Assembly: GCF_004761875.1 (NCBI RefSeq)
Contig: NZ_SJEY01000003.1
Location: 310,001-374,000, forward strand
DNA length: 64,000 nt
Origin: Roseovarius aestuariivivens
GTDB taxonomy: Bacteria > Pseudomonadota > Alphaproteobacteria > Rhodobacterales > Rhodobacteraceae
Direction of reading: 5' to 3'
Positions 28,384 to 37,388 of the stretch are shown one piece after another. How positions within the stretch are numbered: position 1 is the first letter of the stretch; each line of letters opens with the position of its first letter. The notes under the pieces are model-generated. The model made no database searches and was not told where the DNA came from. It saw nothing but the letters and a program-made list of their open reading frames with translations. Position numbers and translations under genes: made by a program.

Positions 28384-29031
28384 TTAGACCAGCCGGGCGA
28401 GAAAGCCGGCCAGATCGTCGGTATGGTGATGGATATGCGCCGCCGACAGGGCCGGTGCGGGCGCGACATGCACGGTGCGCATTCCCATCGCATGAGGTTC
28501 GGCGAGATTGCGCGGTTCGTCCTCGAACATCGCCGCGCGGTCCGGCGCGATACCGCTCTGACGGAACACGCGGTCGAAGGCCGCCCGCTCGGGCTTGGGG
28601 CGAAAGCCGGCATGCTCGACGCCGTAGATGTCGTCGAACACGCCGGCGAGGCCGCGCTTGTCGACCACCCGCGCGGCATAGGGGCCTGTGCCGTTGGTAT
28701 AAACGATCTTGCGGCCCGGCAGCGCCCGGATGCATGCGGCAAGATCGGCATCGGGGGCGAGATGGTCGAGCGAGATGTCATGCACGTCGTCGAGGAACGG
28801 CTCGGGGTCGAGACCGTGTTCGGCCATGAGCCCGGCGAGGGTCGTGCCGTGCACTTGCCAGTAGTGATCGCGCAGCCGGTCGGCCTCGGCCCGATCGACG
28901 CGCAGAAAGTCCATGACATAGGCAATCATGCGCTGCTCGATCTGGTCAAAGAGCCGCGCCGCAGGGGGATAGAGCGTGTTGTCGAGATCGAACACCCAGT
29001 CGGTGACGTGGGCGAAATCCTGTTTCGGCAT
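28384..29031 (-). CDS. HAD-family pyrimidine 5'-nucleotidase-like phosphatase
   Basis: A 215-residue HAD hydrolase of the SDT1/PhoN2-like group. Motif I is FDLDNTLYP near residue 15, motif II YTNGTG and motif III/IV FRPKP...FEDEPRN. Family members remove phosphate from UMP/CMP or related compounds. The start at 29031 (MPKQDFAHVTDWVFD) fits the family; the frame is open 34 codons further. It is divergent from the GntR gene, whose predicted operator lies between them. Confidence 0.85.
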   Translation of the reverse strand: MPKQDFAHVTDWVFDLDNTLYPPAARLFDQIEQRMIAYVMDFLRVDRAEADRLRDHYWQVHGTTLAGLMAEHGLDPEPFLDDVHDISLDHLAPDADLAACIRALPGRKIVYTNGTGPYAARVVDKRGLAGVFDDIYGVEHAGFRPKPERAAFDRVFRQSGIAPDRAAMFEDEPRNLAEPHAMGMRTVHVAPAPALSAAHIHHHTDDLAGFLARLV

Positions 29032-29072
29032 CCTCTGGTCTTCCTGTTCCGATCCGGCGCCTTGCCTTGGCA

Positions 29073-29082
29073 TTGTATACAA
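29073..29082. promoter_or_regulatory. GntR/FCD-type operator candidate
   Basis: TTGTATACAA is a perfect palindrome placed between the HAD gene and the GntR gene. FCD-subfamily GntR regulators recognise TTGTATACAA-like sites (established for this group), so autoregulation by the adjacent regulator is likely, with possible control of the HAD gene. Confidence 0.6.
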
Positions 29083-29156
29083 ATGTTCTGGGTTGATTCC
29101 CATCTTCTGGAATGAGTACCGTCGCGTATCCACAAAATGTAAGGACAGGACCCGCG

Positions 29157-29807
29157 ATGACCATAGCCGCGCCGCAAAAAGACGCCTACTCGCTTATTCT
29201 CGAGGCGATCGACATGGGCACCTACAAGCCCGGCGACAGGCTTGTGGAAAGCGATCTGGCCGAGCGCTTCGGCGTGTCGCGCACCCCCATCCGCGAGGCG
29301 CTGCAGCGGCTCGAGACGCAATCGCTTCTGACGCGCGACGGGCGTAGCCTGATCGTGGCGTCGCTCGATCACAACCAGCTGGCCGAACTTTACGTGGTGC
29401 GCGCCGAGCTGGAAGGTCTGGCGGCCAATCTCGCGGCGCGTCACGCCACCGAGGAAGAGGTGCGCGTGCTGCGCGACATGGTGGAGGACGACCAAAAGCT
29501 GAAGGGTGATCCGACCGCGATGGCGCGCGCCAACCGACGGTTTCACAAGCAGATCCATCTGGCGTCGCATAACCGGTTTCTGGTGCAGCAACTGGATCTC
29601 GTGCATCGCTCGATGGCGTTGATGGCGACCACGTCGCTGGCCGCCGATGGCCGGCCCGAGGATGCGCTGGCCGAGCATGACGCGATCGTCAGCGCGATCG
29701 AGGCGCGCGACGCCGAGGCGGCCGGAGAGGCGCTGCGGGCGCATATCTCGAAGGCCTTCGTCACGCGGCTGAAACTTGATTCAGGTGAGCTTGGCAGCGT
29801 GAGCTGA
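29157..29807 (+). CDS. GntR-family regulator (FCD domain)
   Basis: A 216-residue GntR protein: winged HTH (LAERFGVSRTPIREALQRLETQSLL, residues 36-60) and a C-terminal all-helical FCD ligand-binding domain with Asp/His metal-ligand positions (NRRFHKQIHLASHN, EHDAIVSAIEARDAEAA). Such proteins sense organic acids or sugar acids. The ATG at 29157 is preferred, with AGGACCCGCG upstream; 29112 would add 15 residues. A TTGTATACAA palindrome lies 75 bp upstream. Ligand unknown. Confidence 0.9.
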   Translation: MTIAAPQKDAYSLILEAIDMGTYKPGDRLVESDLAERFGVSRTPIREALQRLETQSLLTRDGRSLIVASLDHNQLAELYVVRAELEGLAANLAARHATEEEVRVLRDMVEDDQKLKGDPTAMARANRRFHKQIHLASHNRFLVQQLDLVHRSMALMATTSLAADGRPEDALAEHDAIVSAIEARDAEAAGEALRAHISKAFVTRLKLDSGELGSVS

Positions 29808-31715
29808 GGGGCCTTTCGCCGCGCGACCGTCGCGCCGCGGTGGCGGCGGCGCATGCGTCAGCGACAGCCCGTGACTGGTCTTGTCCCAGAAGAACGGGTT
29901 CACGATCAGCTCGTAAAGCGCCTTGTAGGCTGCGATACAGGCCAGCGGCCAATAAAGTGGCATGGTCGCAACCCAGGCGATCAGGTGGCGATGGCCGGAG
30001 CCGAAGATGGCGGCGACATTGACCGTCATGTTGATCGCCTCAAACGCAAGGAAAAGCCCCGCGCACCCCATCAGCACCACCGGCGGGACCGCCGCATCGA
30101 GCGGGTGCGGCAACCCGAAGAACACCAGCCAGAAGGACCACAGCACCGGCGCCAGCAGAACCTGGCTGACCGCGCTGACGAAATGCGCCTGAAAGCCCCA
30201 GAACTTGCGCGCGCCAAGCTGCCGATAGAGCAGCCGCGGGCGACGCATATGCACTAGATAGGTGGTCATGTACCCCTTGAGCCAGCGCGAGCGCTGCTTG
30301 ACCCAGGGCCAGGGGCGGCAATTGGCCTCCTCAAAGGTGGCGGTGGCGACCATGTCCGTCCGGTAGCCGTGCCGCGCCAGCCGAAAGCCCAGATCGGCGT
30401 CCTCGGTGACATTGTGGGCGTCCCAGCCACCCAGCTCTTCCAGAGCGTTGCGGCGGAAATAGAGCGTCGTGCCGCCCAGCGGGATCGCGAGCCCCAGCCG
30501 CGCCATGCCTGGCAGCATCATGCGAAACCACGCCGCGTATTCGATGGTGAAACACCGCGCGAGCCAGTTCTGGCGTGAATTATAGTAGTCCAGCACGCCC
30601 TGCAGGCAGACCACGTCGGCCGGGGCGGCCTGAAACGCCCGGGCGACGCGGGTGATCTGGTCGGCCTCGGGCGCGTCCTCGGCGTCGAAGATGCCGACGA
30701 TCTCGCCCTCGCAAAAATCGAGCGCATAGTTCATCGCACGCGGCTTGGTCCGCGGATGCCCGTCGGGCACCACGACAACCCTAATCCAGGGCGGCAGGTC
30801 GATCTGCGCCAGTGTCTGCCGCGTGAGCGCGTCTTCTTCTTCCAGCACAAGCACCACGTCCAGCAGGCATTTGGGATAGGTCAGCTGCGTGAGACGCGCG
30901 ATCAGCGCATGGGCGATTTCCGTTTCACGAAAAAGCGGCACCAGCATCGACACACGCGGCAGCGGCGGTTTCAACCCGGCTGGCCCTGTGACCGACACGA
31001 CTGGCCCGCCAGCGGTACGGGCGAGAAAAGACAGGAGTTTGAGCCCGCTCGACACCAAAAGCGTCAGGACTGCCCAGCCCACCATAAGGCTCAAGCACAA
31101 GGTCGGAAATACCACCGCGAAAAGCGCCACGCCAAGAAGCCCGGCGGAGATCAGCGCGATCCGTCGACGCGGCATGTGACCCCAGCTGCGGCAGCTTTCG
31201 TTTTCGGGCACACGCGCTTCCGCCGCCTCGGTCAGCTCTTCGCGGTAAAGCGCGGCCAGCCGGACCTGTACCGTCTCACGGTCCGTCACCAGCACACGCG
31301 CCTGCGCCAGCTCCTCGGGCAGACGGGAACGGGCCGCCGCAAGCTCTGACAGGGCGCCGCACACCAGCGCCGGCTTGCCGTCGCGGTCCCGCACCGGCAA
31401 AACCGCATGTTTGATCAAGATCCGTGGGTCGCACTCCGCATCGAGCGGCGCGAGATCGGCAAGGTCCGCGTCAGAGAGAGAACGCGATCGGTTGAGACGC
31501 GCCTGTGCGGCCAGTACGGTCTCGCGGTCCAGCACCCCTTCGGACACGAGGATCCGGTCAAGCGGCGCGGCGCAATGCCGTTGGACCATGCGCGCAAGGG
31601 CGGCGGAGTCGGCATCGAGCACGCCACGTCGAACGAGGTCACCATCGAGCGCCCCCGGTCCGTCGAATATCTCTTGCCCCTGCGCCCCCAGTTGGCGCAG
31701 TTCCGAGATGCCCAT
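29781..31715 (-). CDS. Family 2 glycosyltransferase with MshEN-like N-terminal domain
   Basis: A 644-residue membrane glycosyltransferase. Residues 50-165 look like the GspE/MshE N-terminal domain (LVSEGVLDRETVLAAQARLN ... LPVRDRDGKPALVCG), a fold known to bind c-di-GMP in MshE. After a two-helix segment (about 190-235) comes the GT2 core with FDAEDAPE (DxD region), TEDADLG, and the processive-synthase motif QRSRWLKG, then several C-terminal membrane helices. It probably makes or exports a polysaccharide under signal control. Its 3' end overlaps the GntR gene by 27 nt. Confidence 0.9.
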   Translation of the reverse strand: MGISELRQLGAQGQEIFDGPGALDGDLVRRGVLDADSAALARMVQRHCAAPLDRILVSEGVLDRETVLAAQARLNRSRSLSDADLADLAPLDAECDPRILIKHAVLPVRDRDGKPALVCGALSELAAARSRLPEELAQARVLVTDRETVQVRLAALYREELTEAAEARVPENESCRSWGHMPRRRIALISAGLLGVALFAVVFPTLCLSLMVGWAVLTLLVSSGLKLLSFLARTAGGPVVSVTGPAGLKPPLPRVSMLVPLFRETEIAHALIARLTQLTYPKCLLDVVLVLEEEDALTRQTLAQIDLPPWIRVVVVPDGHPRTKPRAMNYALDFCEGEIVGIFDAEDAPEADQITRVARAFQAAPADVVCLQGVLDYYNSRQNWLARCFTIEYAAWFRMMLPGMARLGLAIPLGGTTLYFRRNALEELGGWDAHNVTEDADLGFRLARHGYRTDMVATATFEEANCRPWPWVKQRSRWLKGYMTTYLVHMRRPRLLYRQLGARKFWGFQAHFVSAVSQVLLAPVLWSFWLVFFGLPHPLDAAVPPVVLMGCAGLFLAFEAINMTVNVAAIFGSGHRHLIAWVATMPLYWPLACIAAYKALYELIVNPFFWDKTSHGLSLTHAPPPPRRDGRAAKGPSAHAAKLT

Positions 31716-31763
31716 GGCCTGTCCCTTCGTCCCTGTAACAAAGGCACCTTGCGCCCGCCAAGG

Positions 31764-31789
31764 TTAACAAGCCGTAAACAAGTTCTTAA
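31764..31789. promoter_or_regulatory. Triple CtrA-like half-site array
   Basis: TTAA, TAAA and TTAA occur at exact 11-bp steps (31764, 31775, 31786), each followed by C. Two adjacent pairs fit or nearly fit the CtrA consensus TTAA-N7-TTAA, one mismatch in each. It lies 50-75 bp before the glycosyltransferase start and on the other side faces the AI-2E-type transporter. Confidence 0.5.
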
Positions 31790-31891
31790 CGCGACGAACG
31801 CTGTCGCGGTCTGGTCAGCGTTCATCAACGGCAACCAAACCGGCCCGAGCTGCGTTAAGTCTTTTGGCACGACGGACCAAAGGAGGCCACG

Positions 31892-33040
31892 GTGAGCAAC
31901 ACCACCGTTGAAACCGAACCGCCCATATCCCCCGAACCATCCCAACCGGTGCTTGCGCCGCGATGGGCGGTGATCGGGATTTTCCTGATGCTGCTTGTGG
32001 CGGGTCTGGCCTATGCTCGGGCATTTCTCATGCCGGTGGTCCTTGGCCTGCTGCTGCACCTCGTGTTTACACCCGTGCGCCGCCGACTGGAACGCTGGGG
32101 CATCGGGTCTGGCATCTCCGCGACGCTCATCGTCGGCACCCTGCTCTCGCTTTTGGTCGTGGGTAGCCTCGGGCTTTCGGGGCCGGTCAGCAAATGGATC
32201 GATCGCGCGCCGATGATCGGCTACGAGGTAAGCCGCAAAATCGACCAATTGCGCGTAGCAACCGAGGACGTACAAAGGGCCGCCGAAGAGGTCGACGACA
32301 TCGCCGATGGCAACGAGGAAGAGACCGAACCGGGCGTCCAGCGCGTTCAGGTCGAGGAGAATAGCGGGCTGATCGACTACGTGACCGGCCTTCCCTGGCT
32401 TGCCGGCCAAATCGTTTTCACACTGGTTTTGCTGTTCTTCCTGCTGTCGTCTGGCGACATGTTCTACGAAAAGCTGGTCCACGTGATACCGACATTCCGG
32501 GACAAGCGGCGCGCGATACGGATCGCCTACAGCATCGAGCGCGAGCTATCGCGCTATCTCTTCACGATCACACTCATCAATGCCGGGCTGGGGATCGCAA
32601 TCGGCCTCGTGATGTGGGGGCTTGGCATGCCCAATCCGGTGCTGTTTGGTATCCTGGGTTTCCTGCTGAATTACATGCCCTATCTGGGCGCTCTCACGGG
32701 TGTAGGTATCGCGACGGTCGTGGCGCTCATCACGTTTGATACGGCACAACAGGCCTTGATCGTGGGCGCGGTCTATTTCGCGCTGACCTCGATCGAGGGT
32801 CAACTGGTCACGCCTTATTTCGTCAGCCGCAACCTTAGCCTGAACACCGTGGTCGTGTTCCTATCTGTAACGCTCTTTGCCTGGCTCTGGTCGGTGGTGG
32901 GCATGCTGGTGGCGATGCCGCTTCTGGTCACCTTGCGGACCTTCTGCGCACACGTGCCAGCACTGTCGGGACTAGGGCATTTCGTGTCGGCCCGCGGGGC
33001 CGAGAGCTTATCGGACAGAAAGCCCCCCGCCAAAACCTAG
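31892..33040 (+). CDS. AI-2E-family (PerM-like) transporter
   Basis: A 382-residue membrane protein with about eight hydrophobic segments, including the LMPVVLGLLLHLVFTPVRRRL start and the LNYMPYLGALTGVGIATVV and GQLVTPYFVSRNLSLNTVV segments typical of AI-2E family (PF01594) members. A soluble charged part lies between residues about 105 and 160. Members include antiporters and possible autoinducer exporters; the substrate is not inferable. It is divergent from the glycosyltransferase with the CtrA-like array between them. Confidence 0.9.
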   Translation: MSNTTVETEPPISPEPSQPVLAPRWAVIGIFLMLLVAGLAYARAFLMPVVLGLLLHLVFTPVRRRLERWGIGSGISATLIVGTLLSLLVVGSLGLSGPVSKWIDRAPMIGYEVSRKIDQLRVATEDVQRAAEEVDDIADGNEEETEPGVQRVQVEENSGLIDYVTGLPWLAGQIVFTLVLLFFLLSSGDMFYEKLVHVIPTFRDKRRAIRIAYSIERELSRYLFTITLINAGLGIAIGLVMWGLGMPNPVLFGILGFLLNYMPYLGALTGVGIATVVALITFDTAQQALIVGAVYFALTSIEGQLVTPYFVSRNLSLNTVVVFLSVTLFAWLWSVVGMLVAMPLLVTLRTFCAHVPALSGLGHFVSARGAESLSDRKPPAKT

Positions 33041-33090
33041 ATCCGGGCCACGGCTGCCTCCGCTACTTACGCTTTTGAACGTGTGTTAAC

Positions 33091-34239
33091 CTAGCGGTTC
33101 ATCGACGCAGCAAAGCGTTCGAAAAGGTAAAAGCTGTCCTGCGGGCCGGGGCTGGCCTCGGGGTGGTGCTGTACCGAGAAGACCGGTCTGTCAGCGATGC
33201 GGATGCCGCAGTTCGACCCGTCGAAAAGCGACACATGGGTTTCGACCACGCCCTGCGGCAGGGTTTGGCTATCGACGGCAAAGCCGTGGTTCATCGAGGT
33301 GATCTCGACCTTGCCGGTCTCCATGTCCTTCACCGGATGGTTCGCGCCGTGATGACCGTGGTTCATCTTCACCGTCTTCGCGCCAAGCGCGAGCGCCAGC
33401 ATCTGGTGCCCGAGGCAGATGCCGAAAACCGGCAGGTTCTTGTCCAGCACCCCCCGGATCATCGGCACGGCATAGGCGCCCGTGGCCGCCGGATCGCCCG
33501 GACCGTTCGACAGGAATACGCCGTCGGGGTTCTGCGCCAGCACATCCTCGGCCGTGGCGGAGGCGGGCATGACGGTCACGTCGCAGCCCGCGCTGGCCAG
33601 GCACCGCAGGATGTTGCGCTTGGCCCCGTAGTCGATGGCCACGACCTTGTGCTTTGGCGCGGTCAGGCGGGTGTAGCCGTCGGGCCAGGCCCAGCGCATC
33701 TCGTCCCAGCGGTAGGACTGCGCGCAGGTGACGGTCTTGGCGAGATCCATGCCTTCGAGACCCGCAAAGCCTCGCGCGGTCTCAACCAGGGCGGCCACGT
33801 CGAACTTGCCCTCGGGATCGTGACAGAGCGCCACATGCGGCGCGCCCTGCTGCCGGATCGCGCGGGTCAGGCGGCGGGTGTCGATACCGCCGATGGCGAT
33901 GCGCCCGCGCCGCGCAAGCCAAGCGCCCAGATGCTCGACCGCGCGCCAGTTCGACGGCTCGGTCGGGTCCCATTTCACGACCATGCCATCTGCCACAGGA
34001 TCGGCGGTTTCATCGTCCTCGGGATTGACGCCCACATTGCCGATATGGGGGAAGGTGAACGTCACCACCTGCCCGGCATAGCTGGGGTCGGTCATGATCT
34101 CCTGATACCCGGTCATCGCGGTGTTGAAGCACAGCTCGGCGGCGACGGTGCCGGTCGCACCGAATCCGCGCCCGTAAAAGACCGATCCATCAGCGAGGGC
34201 GAGGCAGGCGGTGGGGTGCGGGTCTGGGGCGTGGGGCAT
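33091..34239 (-). CDS. carA: Carbamoyl-phosphate synthase small subunit
   Basis: A 382-residue CarA, the glutaminase subunit that supplies ammonia to CarB. The N-terminal domain has the ELCFNTAMTGYQEIMTDPSY motif; the C-terminal glutaminase has the nucleophile Cys in FGICLGHQMLA and the catalytic His in QHHPEASPGP. carB is not adjacent. The 5' region carries a compact hairpin (34313-34339). Confidence 0.97.
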   Translation of the reverse strand: MPHAPDPHPTACLALADGSVFYGRGFGATGTVAAELCFNTAMTGYQEIMTDPSYAGQVVTFTFPHIGNVGVNPEDDETADPVADGMVVKWDPTEPSNWRAVEHLGAWLARRGRIAIGGIDTRRLTRAIRQQGAPHVALCHDPEGKFDVAALVETARGFAGLEGMDLAKTVTCAQSYRWDEMRWAWPDGYTRLTAPKHKVVAIDYGAKRNILRCLASAGCDVTVMPASATAEDVLAQNPDGVFLSNGPGDPAATGAYAVPMIRGVLDKNLPVFGICLGHQMLALALGAKTVKMNHGHHGANHPVKDMETGKVEITSMNHGFAVDSQTLPQGVVETHVSLFDGSNCGIRIADRPVFSVQHHPEASPGPQDSFYLFERFAASMNR

Positions 34240-34312
34240 CGCGGCGGGCTCCGGGGCTGGGGGCGCAAATTGTCCCGTTCCTATGCCCCGCCCGCCACGG
34301 GGTCAAGGGGGG

Positions 34313-34339
34313 CTTGGCGCAGGATCGAACCTGCCCAAG
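34313..34339. other. Hairpin in the carA-yqeY intergenic region
   Basis: CTTGG/CCAAG and GCAGG/CCTGC stack into a 10-bp stem with a 1-nt bulge and a six-base loop. There is no T-run. It falls in the probable 5' leader of carA (minus strand) about 75-100 nt before its start, so a leader role is possible but unproven. Confidence 0.35.
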
Positions 34340-34443
34340 GCGCCGCAAAACAAGGGCCCGGACGTCCCCGGCGCAGCATTGCGAAGGCCGGAATGATCGG
34401 CTAGGGTGACGAACTTGTGACATAGCATGGGGATGCAGGACAC

Positions 34444-34911
34444 ATGGGATTGCGCGACCGCGTCAACAGCGCGTTGAAACAGGCCATGAAGGACAAAGAC
34501 ACCGCGCGTCTGGGCACGCTGCGGCTGATCAACGCGGCGATCAAGGACCAGGACATAGCCCAGCGCGGCGGCGACTCGGATGCCGGCGTGGGCGATGGCG
34601 ATATCCTCGCCATCCTGGGCAAGATGACAAAGCAGCGGCAGGAGAGCGCGCGCGCCTACGAGGAAGGCGGACGGCTGGATCTCGCCGAGCGCGAGCGAGC
34701 GGAAATCGAGGTGATCGAAGAATTTCTGCCCCGCCAGCTCTCCGAAACGGAAATCTCCGAAGCGATCGACGCGGCGATCAGCGATACCGGGGCCAGTTCG
34801 ATCCGGGACATGGGCAAGATCATGGGCCATCTGAAGACTCGCTATACCGGTCAGATGGATTTCGGCGCGGTGGGCCCGCGCGTCAAGGACAGGCTGAGCG
34901 CTGCGGGCTGA
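34444..34911 (+). CDS. GatB/YqeY-domain protein
   Basis: A 155-residue YqeY protein, homologous to the tRNA-binding tail domain of GatB. It starts LRDRVNSALKQAMKDKDTARLGTLRLINAAIKDQDI and has the ERAEIEVIEEFLPRQLSE segment. Family members bind tRNA or help in amidation; the exact role is not fixed. It is divergent from carA and convergent with the DUF2244 gene. Confidence 0.92.
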   Translation: MGLRDRVNSALKQAMKDKDTARLGTLRLINAAIKDQDIAQRGGDSDAGVGDGDILAILGKMTKQRQESARAYEEGGRLDLAERERAEIEVIEEFLPRQLSETEISEAIDAAISDTGASSIRDMGKIMGHLKTRYTGQMDFGAVGPRVKDRLSAAG

Positions 34912-34919
34912 GGCCCGCC

Positions 34920-35441
34920 CTAGGGATCCGGCGTGTCCGGGAGTGCGGCGGCGGCCTTGAGCGCATCGGCGATCTCGCCATAAAGCGCCTTGCGCTCATC
35001 CTCTGACAGGAACGCGCCGATCTCGACCTCGCGGCCATGGCCGCGCAGGGTGATGTAATGCGGCACCGGCCCGCCTTTGGGGTGCATGTGCACCTGCGCC
35101 CAGTAAGACTGGCAATCCCATTCCTGCGCGGCGCGTCCACGCGGGTTGACGCGCCGCAGGTGGACCTGCTCGGGGTCGATCGTCAGTTCCTCACCCATCG
35201 CGGCATCGGAATACGAGCGCTCGAGCGCCCACCAGACCCCGCCGACCGCCAGCACGAGGAACGGTAGAAGCCCCCAGAGCGTGACCGTGCCCAACAGCGG
35301 GTAGAGCGGCAGGGTCAGCATGCCGCAGGTGATCAGAATGAAGATGGCAAATCCCCGGCGCGGCAGCGACCGGTGCGGCCAGAGCCGCAGACGGTGCATG
35401 TCGCCGCCGGGATCGGGTATGGCAGACCATTCGTAAGGCAT
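34920..35441 (-). CDS. DUF2244 membrane protein
   Basis: A 173-residue protein with two transmembrane helices (residues about 28-72, FAIFILITCGMLTLPLYPLLGT and LWGLLPFLVLAVGGVWWALE) and a beta-rich C-terminal part EVEIGAFLSEDERKALY, matching DUF2244. Function unknown. The start at 35441 gives MPYEWSAIPDPG; a longer frame to 35537 adds Pro/Ala-rich residues only. It is encoded upstream of nothing on its strand; dtd lies 130 bp before it. Confidence 0.8.
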   Translation of the reverse strand: MPYEWSAIPDPGGDMHRLRLWPHRSLPRRGFAIFILITCGMLTLPLYPLLGTVTLWGLLPFLVLAVGGVWWALERSYSDAAMGEELTIDPEQVHLRRVNPRGRAAQEWDCQSYWAQVHMHPKGGPVPHYITLRGHGREVEIGAFLSEDERKALYGEIADALKAAAALPDTPDP

Positions 35442-35570
35442 GGCGCTATTGTAACGTGCTCTTGCGCCGCGGAAAGGGCGGCAAATGGCGCAGGTCGCAA
35501 AAAAGGGCGGCGCGGCCCCCTCGCCCTGCGCGATCACCCCCGGAATGTTTCGACCAAGAAGACGCCCCGG

Positions 35571-36008
35571 TCAGCTTTCCAGCCAGATCGTAACAGGTCC
35601 GTCATTGACCAGGCTGACCTGCATCTGCGCGCCGAACCGCCCGGTCTCGACCGGCACGCCCAGATCCGCGAGGGCGCTTGCGAAACGATCAAAGAGGCGG
35701 CGGGCCTCCTCGGGCGGGGCCGCGTCGGAATAGCCCGGGCGGTTGCCCCGGCGCGTGTCGGCGGCCAGGGTGAACTGGCTGATGACAAGCGCGCTGTCCG
35801 AAACGTCCCGGACCGAGCGGTTCATCTTGCCGGTCTCGTCCTTGAAAATCCGCAGCTTGGCCACCTTTGCGGCCAGAGCCTCGGCGCTCGCCGTGTCATC
35901 GTCTTGCATCGCGCAGGCCAGCACCAGAAGACCGGGGCCAGTGCGCCCGATGACGTCGTTCTCGACCGTGACCTCGGCCCGGGTCACCCGTTGCAAAAGC
36001 GCGCGCAT
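35571..36008 (-). CDS. dtd: D-aminoacyl-tRNA deacylase
   Basis: A 145-residue DTD that hydrolyses D-aminoacyl-tRNAs (notably D-Tyr). Both signature blocks are present: [17 protein letters not shown] and [11 protein letters not shown] (Gly-cisPro type motif GPVT). It lies 51 bp beyond the rluB stop in the same direction. Confidence 0.97.
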   Translation of the reverse strand: MRALLQRVTRAEVTVENDVIGRTGPGLLVLACAMQDDDTASAEALAAKVAKLRIFKDETGKMNRSVRDVSDSALVISQFTLAADTRRGNRPGYSDAAPPEEARRLFDRFASALADLGVPVETGRFGAQMQVSLVNDGPVTIWLES

Positions 36009-36059
36009 GATATCTTAGATCCTTCTCGGTGACGCGGTGATCGGCGGGTGGTGCATGGC

Positions 36060-36869
36060 CTAGCTGTCACGGCGGCGGCGCTGGACCTTCTTGGGCCTGG
36101 GCTTGCCCGGTGTCTGGCGCGGCGCCTCTCCCGGCGTGGTTGCCAGCCCGAGCTGGTCGCGCAGCACGCGCGGGCGGATCTCCTCGACCTCCCCGCGCTT
36201 GAGCTGACCCAGCTGGAACGGCCCGTAGGACACGCGAATGAGGCGGTTGACCGAAAGGCCCACGGCCTCCATCGCGCGGCGGATCTCGCGGTTCTTGCCC
36301 TCGCGGATCGCTACGGTGGCCCACGCATTGGCGCCGGTCTGGCGATCGAGCGTGATCTGCATCGGCTGGAAACGTTCGCCGTCAAGATCGAGCCCCTTAC
36401 GCAGCGGCTCGAAGGTGGCGTCCTCGGGCCGACCCTTGAGTCGAACGCGGTATTTGCGCACCCATCCCGTCTCGGGCAGTTCCAGCTTGCGCTTGATACC
36501 GCCATCGTTGGTCAAAAGCAGCAGCCCCTCGGAATTCAGGTCCAGCCGGCCCACGGTCATCACGCGCGGCAGGTCCTCGGGCAACTCGTCGAAGATGGTG
36601 GTACGGCCCTGTTCGTCCCGGGTGGTGGTCACAAGGCCGGTGGGCTTGTGATAGAGCCAAAGGCGGGGCGGCTCTGGCGCGCCGAGGCGCTTGCCGTCGA
36701 CCTCGATCCGGTCCTTGTCGGTCACGTTGAGCGCGGCACGGTCAATCGTCTTGCCGTTCACGCTTACCCGGCCCGCCACGATCAGGCGTTCGGCCTCGCG
36801 CCGGCTGGCCAGCCCGGCGCGGGCGATGACCTTGGCGATACGCTCGCCGGGAGGTGTTTTCTCTGTCAT
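36060..36869 (-). CDS. rluB: 23S rRNA pseudouridine synthase (RluB-like)
   Basis: A 269-residue RsuA/RluB-type synthase: an N-terminal S4 domain (RIAKVIARAGLASRREAERLIVAGRVSVNG) and the catalytic domain with Asp in GRLDLNSEGLLLLTNDG, followed by a Lys/Arg/Pro-rich tail (PGKPRPKKVQRRRRDS). RluB, RluE, RluF and RsuA share this layout; the S4 domain and length favour RluB. The start at 36869 (MTEKTPPGERIAKV) is used; the longer open frame upstream is antisense to tadA. Confidence 0.9.
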   Translation of the reverse strand: MTEKTPPGERIAKVIARAGLASRREAERLIVAGRVSVNGKTIDRAALNVTDKDRIEVDGKRLGAPEPPRLWLYHKPTGLVTTTRDEQGRTTIFDELPEDLPRVMTVGRLDLNSEGLLLLTNDGGIKRKLELPETGWVRKYRVRLKGRPEDATFEPLRKGLDLDGERFQPMQITLDRQTGANAWATVAIREGKNREIRRAMEAVGLSVNRLIRVSYGPFQLGQLKRGEVEEIRPRVLRDQLGLATTPGEAPRQTPGKPRPKKVQRRRRDS

Positions 36870-36932
36870 GGCCAAGGGCCATAGCCCATCGCCCGGGCTT
36901 GCGAAAGCGCGCTTTGCCGTGCAGGAAGGGCC

Positions 36933-37388
36933 ATGACGTTCAAAAGCCACATGGACGCCGCGCTTGCCGAGGCGCGCAAGGCCGCAGAGCGCGGCGAGGT
37001 GCCGGTGGGCGCCGTGCTGGCCGATCCGGCGGGCCGGATCGTGGCGCGGGCCGGCAACCGGACGCAGGAACTGAACGACCCCACCGCCCATGCCGAGATC
37101 CTGGTGCTGCGCGAGGGATGCCGCGCGGCGGGCAGCGCGCGCCTGACGGGCTACGCCCTGACCGTGACGCTGGAGCCGTGCGCGATGTGCGCGGCGGCCA
37201 TCGCGGCGGCGCGCATCGCGCGGCTCTATTACGGAGCGGAGGATCCGAAATCCGGCGGGGTGGCCCATGGCGCACGGATCTTTACCCACGCGCAATCCCA
37301 CCATAAACCTGAAATCTATGACGGAATCGCCGCAGACGAGGCCGCCGCGCTGTTGCAGGAGTTTTTCCAAGGGCGCCGCGCCGGCTGA
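36933..37388 (+). CDS. tadA: tRNA-specific adenosine deaminase (TadA-type)
   Basis: A 151-residue zinc deaminase that converts the wobble A34 of tRNA-Arg(ACG) to inosine. The zinc site and proton shuttle are HAEILVL (His-Ala-Glu) and PCAMCAAAI (the two Cys). Length and motifs match TadA; other nucleoside deaminases share the pattern but TadA is the usual single copy. It is divergent from rluB with 63 bp between. Confidence 0.93.
   Translation: MTFKSHMDAALAEARKAAERGEVPVGAVLADPAGRIVARAGNRTQELNDPTAHAEILVLREGCRAAGSARLTGYALTVTLEPCAMCAAAIAAARIARLYYGAEDPKSGGVAHGARIFTHAQSHHKPEIYDGIAADEAAALLQEFFQGRRAG

Noticed and set aside
31964..32216. Small alternative frames inside the AI-2E-type transporter gene
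   Set aside because: Shadow frames of the main gene with no independent start signal.
34319..34334. GCAGG...CCTGC with GATCGAA resembling the T-arm of a tRNA on the minus strand
   Set aside because: The loop has only six bases and no acceptor, D or anticodon stems could be found around it; better explained as a plain hairpin.
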